64,000 nucleotides of DNA from Hippopus hippopus. Taxonomy: Eukaryota; Mollusca; Bivalvia; Cardiida; Cardiidae. The stretch lies in assembly GCA_946811185.2 (NCBI GenBank), contig OX328102.1:51127619-51191618 (forward strand). Reading direction: 5' to 3'. Below are positions 51,027-62,032 of the stretch, piece by piece (position 1 is the first letter of the stretch; each line of letters begins with the position of its first letter). The notes beneath the pieces are model-generated. The model ran no database searches. It was not told the DNA's origin and saw only the letters and a program-made list of their open reading frames with translations. The position numbers and the translations under genes are program-made.

Positions 51027-53255
51027 ATCTAACAAACAGTATTGGAAAACTAGCCATTTGATATTGCAAACTTCCATTTCTTGTTTACGCAATAAAGTCT
51101 GCATTTGTAGTCAGATTTTCATGAAACTTGTATTGTTGCTTTGTATCATCAACAGCTTGAAACCTATTGATTTTGAAAATCTCCTACAAACAGTACGGGA
51201 AAAGTAACCATTTGAATTAGCAAATTTCCATTTCTTGTTTACACAATAAAGTCTGCATTTGTGGTCAGATTTTCATGAAACTTCCACAGTTCCTTTGTAT
51301 GATCAACAGCTTGAACCTTATTGATTTTGAAAAAGAAATAAAAAACAGTATTGGAAAAGTAGCCATTTGAAAGTGAAAATTTCCATTTCATGTTTAGGCT
51401 ATAATGTCTGCATTAGTGGTCAGATTTTCAGGAAACTTGCATAGTTGCTTACTATCATCAACAGCTTAAACGCTATTGATTTTGAAAAACATCCAACAAA
51501 CAGTAGAAGAAAAGAAGACATTTCATATTGCAAATATCCATTTCTTGTTTATGCAATAAAGTCTGCATTTGTAGTCAGATTTTTATGAAACTTGAACGGT
51601 TGCTTTGTATCATCAAAAGCTTGAATCATATTGATTTAGAAAAATCCAACAACCAGTACGGAAAAAGTAGCCATTTGAAGATGAAAATATTCATTTCTTG
51701 TTTACGCAATAAAGTCTGTATTTGTAATCAGATTCACATGAACCTTATACAGTTGCTTTGTGTCATCAACAGCTTGAACGCTATTAATTTTGAAATTAAT
51801 CTAAAAATCAGTACTGGAAAAGGAGCCATTTGAAATTGCAAATTTACATAACTTCTTTACGCAATAAAGTCTGCAATTGTAATATGATTTTCATGAAACT
51901 TGCACAGTTGCTTTGTATCATCAACAGCTTGAACACTATTGATTTTGAAATAAATCTAACAAACACTACTGGAAAAGTAGCCATTTGAATTTGCAAATTT
52001 CCATTTCTTGTTTATGGAATAAAGTCTGCATTTGTAATCAGATTTTCATGAAACTTCTACAGTTGCTTTGTAATATCAACAGATTGAACCGTATTGATTG
52101 AAAAAACAAAAGAAAAACAGAAATGGTACGGGATAATTAGCTATTTGAATTTGCAAATTTCCATTTCGTGTTTACGCAATAAAGTCTCCATTTGTAGTCA
52201 GATTTTTATGAAACTTGCACAGTTGCTTTGTATCATCAACAGCTTGAACCCTTCTTGATTCTGAAAAAAATCCAACAAACCGTTTTGGAAAAGTAGCCAT
52301 TTGAAGGATTTCCTTTTCTTGTTTACGCTATTAAGTCTGCATTTGTAGTCAAATTTTCATAAAACTTGTATAGTTGCTTTGTATCATCACAGTTTGAACG
52401 CTATTGATTTAGAAAAAAAATCCAACAAACAGTACAGGAAAAGTAGCCATTTGAAGTTCCATATTTCCACTTTTTGTTACGCAATAAAGTCTGCATTTGT
52501 ATTCAGATTTTCATGAAACTTGTATAGTTGCTTTGTATCATCAACAGCTTGAACCCTATTGATTTTGACAAAAAAATCCCATAATTAGTACGGGAAAAGT
52601 ACCCGTTTGAATTTGAAAATTTCCATTTCTTGTTTACGCAATATAATCTGCATTTGTAGTCAGATTTTCATGAAACTTGCATAGTTGCTTTGTATCATCA
52701 ACACCTTGAACCCTGTTCATGTCGAAAAAAATCCAACAAACAGTACGGGAAAACTAGCCATTTGAAGTTGAAAATTTCCATTTCTTGTTTACGCAATTTA
52801 TTCTGCATTTCTGGTCAGATTTTCATGAAACTTGCACAGTTGCTTTGTATCATCAACAGCTTGAACTCTATTGATTTGGAATTAAATCTAACAAACAGTA
52901 TTGAAAAAGTAACTATTTGATATTGCAAACTTCCATTTCTTGTTTACGCAATCAAGTCTGTACTTGTAGTCAGATTTCCATGAAAGTTCCACAGTTGCTT
53001 TGTATCATCGACAGTTTTAACGGTATCGATTAAGACTAAAAAAATGCAACATACATTTTTAGAAAAGTAGACATATCAAGGTGAAAAATTCCATTTCTTC
53101 TCTACGCAATAAAGTCGGCATTTATGGTCAGATTTTTATGAAACTTCTACAGTTCCTTTGTATGATCAACAGCTTGATCACTATTGATTTTAAAACAAAA
53201 AAAAAAAAAAACCACACACACACAAATAGTACAGGAAAAATACCCATTTGAAGTT
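51027..53255 (+). repeat. Satellite family A, block 18
   Basis: About 14 A units. From about 52531 it is the first copy of the ~6963-bp duplication. It ends with an A-rich tract plus (CA)n (53195-53224). Confidence 0.93.
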
Positions 53256-55069
53256 ATATTCCGGACAAGCACTAAATGCTGTAAAAATGATGATGGAAGG
53301 GAAATAACTCAAAGACAGCACGAGGTAGGGTTACAATTTCACGTCATTTCTACTTAAGATGACAAAGTTATTCTCCGGACAAGAAAAGAAATGCTATAAA
53401 ATTGAAGATCAAAGGGGGAATAAGTCAAAATTCGTCCTAGGAAGTGTTATGACTGCACTCCGTAATTTTTCAACAATCATGCATACCAAATTTGAAGATG
53501 TTTAGACTAGAGATGGCAAAGTTATATTCCGGACAAGCAGAAAATGCTGTAAAAATGACGATCAAAAGGAAAAAACTCAAAGACAGCATCAGGTAGAGTT
53601 ATGGTTCTTTCGCACTGCACTCCGTATTATTGCAACAAACACAAATGCAGAGTTTCAAGTTCAATCGGACTGCAGATGATAAAGTTAAGGTGAAAGTGAA
53701 GATGAAAGTGGAATTATTCACAATCCGAGCTAGGTAGAGTTATTGTTCTTGTGCACTGTACTCCGTAACACTGCAACAAAAAATGCATACCAAGTTGGAA
53801 GTCGTTCTGACTTGAGATTACAAAGTTATATACCGGACAAGCACTAAATGCACTGAACTGGATGATCAAATGGAAATAACTCAAAGACAGCACGAGGTAA
53901 AGTTACAATTCTTGCACACTGCACTTCCAAATATTGCAACAAATATACATACCATATTTCACGTCATTTCTACTTAAGATGACAAAGTTATGCTCCAGAC
54001 AAGCAAGAAATGCTATAAAAATGAACATCAAAGAGGGAATAACTCGAAATTCGTGCTAGAAAGAGTTATGGTTATTGTGCACTGCACTCAGTAATTTTTC
54101 AACAATCATGTATACCAACTTTGAAGATGTTCAGACTAGAGATGGCAAAGTTATATTCCGGACAAGCAGAAAATGCTGTAAAAATGACGATCAAAGGGAA
54201 AAAACTCAAAGACAGCATCAGGTAGAGTTATGGTTCTTTCGCACTGCACTCCGTATTATTGCAACAAACACAAATGCAGAGTTTCAAGTTCAATCGGACT
54301 GGAGATGACAAAGTCAAGCTCCGGAAAAAAAACTGGACTTTAAAAATGAAGATGAAAGTGGAATTACTCAAAATCCACGCTAGATAGAGTTATTGTTCTT
54401 GCGCACTGTACTCCGTAATATGGCAACAAACATGCATACCAAGTTTGAAGTCTTTCTGACTTGAGATGACAAAGTTACATTCCGGACAAGCACTAAATGC
54501 AGTAAAAAAGATGATCAAAGGGAAATAACTCAAAGACAGCACGAGGTAGGGTTACAATTCTTGCGCACTGCACTTCCAAATATTGCAACAAATAAACATT
54601 CCATATTGCAAGTCATTCCTTCTTAAGATGACAAAGTTATGCTCCGGACAAGCAAAAAATGCTATAAAAATGAACATCAAAGAGGGAAAAACTCAAAATT
54701 CGTGCTAGGAAGAGTTATGGTTATTGTGCACTCCACTCCGTAATTTTTCAACAATCATGCACACCAACTTTGAAGATGTTCAGACTAGAAATGGCAAAGT
54801 TATATTCCGGACAAGCAGAAAATGCTGTAAAAATGACGATCAAAGGGAAATAACTCAAAGACAGCATGAGGTAGATTTATGGTTCTTTCGCACCGTATTA
54901 TTACAACAAACACAAATGCAGAGTTTCAAGTCAATCGGACTGGAGATGACAAAGCTATGCTCCGGACAAAGAACTGGACGCCGCCCGCCTGCCCGTCGGA
55001 AGCCGCCTGGACCCCCGTACGCCATCGGTGATCCCATAATACGTCCCGAATTCGACGGCCATATAAAAA
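53256..55069 (+). repeat. Satellite family B, block 10 (11 units plus tail)
   Basis: 1814 bp: i, ii, iii, iv, i, ii, iii, iv, i, ii, iii and tail (from about 54973). The first type i unit has lost about 48 bp (GGTTACAATTTCACGTCATT joins two distant parts), and a later unit near 53690 has lost about 20 bp. This accounts for the ~70 bp shortfall from the 11-unit block 2. Confidence 0.92.
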
Positions 55070-57467
55070 AGTAGCCATTTCCAGTTGAAAATTTCCGTTT
55101 CTTGTTTACGCAATAAAGTTTGCATTTGTGGTCAGATTTTCATGAAACTTGTATAGTTGCTTTGTATCATCAACAGCTTGAAACCTATTGATTTTGAAAA
55201 TCTCCTACAAACAGTACGGGAAAAGTAACCATTTGAATTAGCAAATTTCCATTTCTTGTTTACACAATAAAGTCTGCATTTGTGGTCAGATTTTCATGAA
55301 ACTTCCACAGTTCCTTTGTATGATCAACAGCTTGAACCTTATTGATTTTGAAAAAGAAATAAAAAACAGTATTGGAAAAGTAGCCATTTAAAGTGAAAAT
55401 TTCCATTTCATGTTTAGGCTATAATGTCTGCATTAGTGGTCAGATTTTCAGGAAACTTGCATAGTTGCTTACTATCATCAACAGCTTAAACGCTATTGAT
55501 TTTGAAAAACATCCAACAAACAGTAGAGGAAAAGAAGCCATTTGATATTGCAAATATCCATTTCTTGTTTATGCAATAAAGTCTGCATTTGTAGTCAGAT
55601 TTTCATTAAACTTGAACGGTTGCTTTGTATCATCAACAGCTTGAATCATATTGATTTGGAAAAATCCAACAAACAGTACGGAAAAAGTAGCCATTTGAAG
55701 ATGAAAATATCCATTTCTTGTTTACGCAATAAAGTCTGCATTTGTAGTCAGATTCGCATGAACCTTACACAGTTGCTTTGTGTCATCAACAGCTTGAACG
55801 CTATTAATTTTGAAATTAATCTAAAAGACAGTACTGGAAAAGTAGCCATTTGAAATAGCAAATTTTCATAACTTTTTTACGCAATAAAGTCGGCATTTGT
55901 GGTCAGATTTTCATGAAATTTGTACAGTTGCTTTGTATCATAAACAGCTTGAAAGCTATTGATTTTGAAATAAATCTAACAGATAGTACTTGAGGGCAGC
56001 CATTTGAATTTGCAAATTTACATTTTTTCTTTACACAATAAAGTCTGCATTTGTAATCAGATTTTCATGAAACTTGCACAGTTGCTTTGTATCATCAACA
56101 GCTTGAACACTATTGATTTTTAAATAAATCTAACAAACACTACTGGAAAAGTAGTCATTTGACCTTGCAAATTTCCAATTCGTATTTACGCAATAAAGTC
56201 TCCATTTGTAGTCAGATTTTTATGACACTTGCACAGTTCCTTTGTATCAAACCGTCTTAGAAAAGTAGCCATTTGAAGGATTTCCTTTTCTTGTTTACGC
56301 AATTAAGTCTGCATTTGTAGTCAGATTTTCATAAAACTTGTATAGTTGCTTTGTATCATCACAGCTTGAACGCTATTGATTAAGAAAAAATATTGCAACA
56401 TACAGTATTGGAAAAGTAGCCATTTGAAGGTGAAAATTTCCATTTCTTGTTTACGCAATAAAGTCGGCATTTATGGTCAGATTTTTATGAAACTTCTATA
56501 GTTCCTTTGTATGATCAACAGCTTGAACACTATTGATTTAAAAAAAAACATACAAATAGTACAGGAAAAGTACCCATTTGAAGTTCCAAATTTCCACTTT
56601 TTGTTTACGCAATAAAGTCTGCATTTGTAGTCAGATTTTCATGAAACTTGCACTGTTGCTTTGTATCATCGACAGCTTGAAGGCTATCGATTTAGGAAAA
56701 AAAATGCAACATACAGTATTGGAAAAATAGCCATTTGAAGTTCCAAATTTACATAAATTCTTTATGCAAGAAAGTCGTCATTTGTGGTTAGATTCTCATG
56801 AAATTTGCACAGTTGCTTTCTATCATCAACAGCTTAAAGCCTATTGATTTCGAAAAAAATCCAACAAAGAGTATGGTAAAAGTAGACATTTGAATTTGAA
56901 AATATCCATTTTTTGTTTACGCAATAAAGTTTGCATTTGTAGTCAGATTTTCATGAAACTTGCACAGTTGCTTTCTATCATCAACAACTTAAACGCTATT
57001 GATTTTGAAATAAATTTAACAAACAGTGTTGGAAAAGTAGCCATTTGAATTTGCAAATTTCCATTTCTTGTTTACTCAATAAAGTCTGCATTTGTAGTCA
57101 GATTTTCGTGAAACTTGTGTAGGTGCTTTGTATGATCAACAGCTAGAACCCATTGATTTTGAAAAATATCCAACGAAAGTACGGTGAAAAGTAGCCATTT
57201 GAATTTGAAAATTTCCATTTCTTGTTTACGCAATAAAGTCTGCATTTGTAGTTAGATTTTCATGAAACTTGCACAGTTGCTTTGTATCATGAACAGCTTG
57301 AACCCTATTCCTTTTGAAAAAAAATCCAACAAACAGTACGGGAAAACTAGCCATTTGAAGTTGAAAATTTCCTTTTCTTGTTTATGCAATTTATTCTGCA
57401 TTTGTGGTCAGATTTTTATGAAACTTGCACAGGTGCTTTGTATTATCAACAGCTTGAATCCTATTGA
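55070..57467 (+). repeat. Satellite family A, block 19
   Basis: About 15 A units; repeated almost exactly at 62033-64000. One unit near 55985 has the rare ACTTGAGGGCAGCC join. Confidence 0.93.
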
Positions 57468-57837
57468 TTAAGGTAGTTGACCCATAACGCTTTTAGTGCA
57501 AAATGGAATAAAATTTCTTTATAGTTGATAAATCAGGATTTATACTGATATAATAAATTTGCAGATTTTCAACCGACCAGAAATTCCTTTGATGTCTATC
57601 TTGAAATTATTTGTTGATACTTTTGTTAGTCTCTAGAGAAGGGAGGTAATTATTATCTCCCTTTGTTATGAGAATATAGTGGTTTTAGATTTATAATTGA
57701 TAAGTCTTTATAGGAAGAAAAGAAAAAAGTGGCTCGGTTAAAGTTGTACAATAATACGCACTTTTAATCATAGCAAATTTTGTAGGATAATATTATAGGG
57801 GAAATAGCTGTTTTCTATTACGGGTTCACTACCTTAA
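57468..57837 (+). mobile_element. MITE copy 9 with TTAA target duplication
   Basis: TTAA at 57468-57471 and 57834-57837; element 57472-57833, 362 bp. It is nearly the same as copy 8, including AGTTGACCC at the 5' end and GGGTTCACTACC at the 3' end. Confidence 0.85.
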
Positions 57838-59053
57838 ATCTAACAAACAGTATTGGAAAAGTAGCCATTTGATATTGCAAACTTCCATTTCTTGTTTACG
57901 CAATAAAGTCTGCATTTGTTGTCAGATTTTCATGAAACTTGTATTGTTGCTTTGTATCATCAACAGCTTGAAACCTATTGATTTTGAAAATCTCCTACAA
58001 ACAGTACGGGAAAAGTAACCATTTGAATTAGCAAATTTCCATTTCTTGTTTACGCAATAAAGTCGGCATTTGTGGTCAGATTTTTACGAAACTTCTATAG
58101 TTCCTTTGTATCATCAACAGCTTGAACACTATTGATTTAAAAAAAAACATACAAATAGTACAGGAAAAGTACCCATTTGAAGTTTCAAATTTCCAATTAT
58201 TGTTTACGCAATAAAGTCTGCATTTGTATTCAACTTTTCATGAAACTTTTATAGTTGCTTTGTATTATCAACAGCTTAAAGCCTATTGATTTTGAAAAAA
58301 ATCCAACAAAGAGTATAGTAAAAGTAGCCATTTGAATTTGAAAATATCCATTTCTTGTTTACGCAATAAAGTTTGCATTTGTAGTCAGATTTTCATTAAA
58401 CTTGCACAGTTGCTTTGTATCATCAACAGCTTAAATCCTGTTGATTTTGAAGAATATGTTAAAGGTAGCCATTTGAAGTTGAAAATATCCATTTTTTGTT
58501 TACGCAATAAAGTTTGCATTTGTAGTCAGATTTTCATGAAACTTGCACAGTTGCTTTCTATCATCAACAACTTGAACGCTATTGATTTTGAAATAAATTT
58601 AACAAACAGTGTTGGAAAAGTAGCCATTTGAATTTTCAAATTTCCATTTCTTGTTTACTCAATAAAGTCTGCATTTGTAGTCAGATTTTCATGAAACTTG
58701 TGTAGGTGCTTTGTATGATCAACAGCTAGAACCCATTGATTTTGAAAAACATCCAACGAACAGTACGGTGAAAAGTAGCCATTTGAATTTGAAAATTTCC
58801 ATTTCTTGTTTACGCAATAAAGTCTGCATTTGTAGTTAGATTTTCATGAAACTTGCACAGTTGCTTTGTATCATGAACAGCTTGAACCCTATTCTTTTTG
58901 AAAAAAAATCCTACAAACAGTACGGGAAAAGTAGCAATTTGAATTTGAAAATTTCCTTTTCTTGTTTATGCAATTTATTCTGCATTTGTGGTCAGATTTT
59001 TATGAAACTTGCACAGCTGCTTTGTATTATCAACAGCTTGAACCCTATTGTTT
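57838..59053 (+). repeat. Satellite family A, block 20
   Basis: About eight A units. At about 58450 a unit is shortened (TTTTGAAGAATATGTTAAAGG), bringing two units closer together. It ends with ACCCTATTGTTTAG, where the truncated MITE begins. Confidence 0.92.
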
Positions 59054-59252
59054 AGGGGTGGTAATTATTATCTCCCTTTGTAATGAGAATATAGTGGTTT
59101 TAGATTTATAATTGATAAGTCTTTATAGGAAGAAAAGAAAAAAGTGGCTCGGTTAAAGTTGTACAATAATACGCATTTTTAATCATAGCAAATTCTGTAG
59201 GATAATATTATAGGGGAAATAGCTGTTTTCTATTACGGGTTCACTACCTTAA
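59054..59252 (+). mobile_element. MITE copy 10, 5'-truncated
   Basis: Only the 3' half is present: it starts at the central palindrome (GGGGTGGTAATTATTATCTC) and runs to CTACC with TTAA at 59249-59252. The 5' end and left TTAA are gone. It cannot have inserted in this form, so the loss came after insertion. Confidence 0.85.
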
Positions 59253-60218
59253 ATCTAACAAACAGTATTGGAAAAGTAGCCATTTGATATTGCAAACTTC
59301 CATTTCTTGTTTACGCAATAAAGTCTGCATTTGTAGTCAGATTTTCATGAAACTTGCACTGTTGCTTTGTATCATGGACAGCTTGAAGGCTATCGATTAA
59401 GAAAAAAAATGCAACATACAGTATTAGAAAAGTAGCCATTTGAAGTTCCAAATTTCCATTTCTTTTTTACGCAATAAAGTCTGCATTAGCTCCTTTGTAT
59501 CATCAACAGCTTGAACCCTATTGATTTTGACAAAAAAATCCCATAATTAGTACGGGAAAAGTACCCGTTTGAATTTGAAAATTTCCATTTCTTGTTTACG
59601 CAATATAATCTGCATTTGTAGTCAGATCTTCATGAAACTTGCATAGTTGCTTTGTATCATCAACACCTTGAACCCTGTTCATGTCGAAAAAAATCCAACA
59701 AACAGTACGGGAAAACTAGCCATTTGAAGTTGAAAATTTCCATTTCTTGTTTACGCAATTTATTCTGCATTTCTGGTCAGATTTTCATGAAACTTGCACA
59801 GTTGCTTTGTATCATCAACAGCTTGAACTCTATTGATTTGGAATTAAATCTAATAAACAGTATTGAAAAAGTAGCTATTTGATATTGCAAACTTCCATTT
59901 CTTGTTTACGCAATCAAGTCTGTACTTGTAGTCAGATTTCCATGAAAGTTCCACAGTTGCTTTGTATCATCGACAGTTTTAACGGTATCGATTAAGACAA
60001 AAAAAAAGCAACATACATTATTAGAAAAGTAGACATATCAAGGTGAAAAATTCCATTTCTTCTCTACGCAATAAAGTCGGCATTTATGGTCAGATTTTTA
60101 TGAAACTTCTACAGTTCCTTTGTATGATCAACAGCTTGATCACTATTGATTTTAAAACAAAAAAAAAAAAAAAACCACACACACACAAATAGTACAGGAA
60201 AAATACCCATTTGAAGTT
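59253..60218 (+). repeat. Satellite family A, block 21
   Basis: About six A units. At about 59488 CTGCATTAGCTCCTTTGTATC joins two units with a loss of about 30-40 bp. From about 59493 on, the sequence is the second copy of the ~6963-bp duplication. It ends with an A run plus (CA)n (60159-60187). Confidence 0.93.
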
Positions 60219-62032
60219 ATATTCCGGACAAGCACTAAATGCTGTAAAAATGATGATGGAAGGGAAATAACTCAAAGACAGCACGAGGTAGGGTTACAAT
60301 TTCACGTCATTTCTACTTAAGGTGACAAAGTTATTCTCCGGACAAGAAAAGAAATGCTATAAAAATGAAGATCAAAGGGGGAATAAGTCAAAATTCGTCC
60401 TAGGAAGTGTTATGACTGCACTCCGTAATTTTTCAACAATCATGCATACCAAATTTGAAGATGTTTAGACTAGAGATGGCAAAGTTATATTCCGGACAAG
60501 CAGAAAATGCTGTAAAAATGACGATCAAAAGGAAAAAACTCAAAGACAGCATCAGGTAGAGTTATGGTTCTTTCGCACTGCACTCCGTATTATTGCAACA
60601 AACACAAATGCAGAGTTTCAAGTTCAATCGGACTGCAGATGATAAAGTTAAGGTGAAAGTGAAGATGAAAGTGGAATTATTCACAATCCGAGCTAGGTAG
60701 AGTTATTGTTCTTGTGCACTGTACTCCGTAACACTGCAACAAAAAATGCATACCAAGTTGGAAGTCGTTCTGACTTGAGATTACAAAGTTATATACCGGA
60801 CAAGCACTAAATGCACTGAACTGGATGATCAAATGGAAATAACTCAAAGACAGCACGAGGTAAAGTTACAATTCTTGCACACTGCACTTCCAAATATTGC
60901 AACAAATACACATACCATATTTCACGTCATTTCTACTTAAGATGACAAAGTTATGCTCCAGACAAGCAAGAAATGCTATAAAAATTAACATCAAAGAGGG
61001 AATAACTCGAAATTCGTGCTAGAAAGAGTTATGGTTATTGTGCACTGCACTCAGTAATTTTTCAACAATCATGTATACCAACTTTGAAGATGTTCAGACT
61101 AGAGATGGCAAAGTTATATTCCGGACAAGCAGAAAATGCTGTAAAAATGACGATCAAAGGGAAAAAACTCAAAGACAGCATCAGGTAGAGTTATGGTTCT
61201 TTCGCACTGCACTCCGTATTATTGCAAAAAACACAAATGCAGAGTTTCAAGTTCAATCGGACTGGAGATGACAAAGTCAAGCTCCGGAAAAAAAACTGGA
61301 CTTTAAAAATGAAGATGAAAGTGGAATTACTCAAAATCCACGCTAGATAGAGTTATTGTTCTTGCGCACTGTACTCCGTAATATGGCAACAAACATGCAT
61401 ACCAAGTTTGAAGTCTTTCTGACTTGAGATGACAAAGTTACATTCCGGACAAGCACTAAATGCAGTAAAAAAGATGATCAAAGGGAAATAACTCAAAGAC
61501 AGCACGAGGTAGGGTTACAATTCTTGCGCACTGCACTTCCAAATATTGCAACAAATAAACATTCCATATTGCAAGTCATTCCTACTTAAGATGACAAAGT
61601 TATGCTCCGGACAAGCAAAAAATGCTATAAAAATGAACATCAAAGAGGGAAAAACTCAAAATTCGTGCTAGGAAGAGTTATGGTTATTGTGCACTCCACT
61701 CCGTAATTTTTCAACAATCATGCACACCAACTTTGAAGATGTTCAGACTAAAGATGGCAAAGTTATATTCCGGACAAGCAGAAAATGCTGTAAAAATGAC
61801 GATCAAAGGGAAATAACTCAAAGACAGCATGAGGTAGATTTATGGTTCTTTCGCACCGTATTATTACAACAAACACAAATGCAGAGTTTCAAGTCAATCG
61901 GACTGGAGATGACAAAGCTATGCTCCGGACAAAGAACTGGACGCCGCCCGCCTGCCCGTCGGAAGCCGCCTGGACCCCCGTACGCCATCGGTGATCCCAT
62001 AATACGTCCCGAATTCGACGGCCATATAAAAA
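60219..62032 (+). repeat. Satellite family B, block 11 (11 units plus tail)
   Basis: 1814 bp, the partner of block 10. It carries the same two internal deletions and differs at only a few bases, e.g. AAAATTAACATC near 60985 where block 10 has AAAATGAACATC. Confidence 0.92.

Noticed and set aside
54724..55074. 116-codon frame across a B block end, repeated at 61687-62037
   Set aside because: It crosses two B units, the GC-rich tail and the start of A. The Pro/Arg-rich end is just the tail translated. Frame shifts separate it from the other copies.
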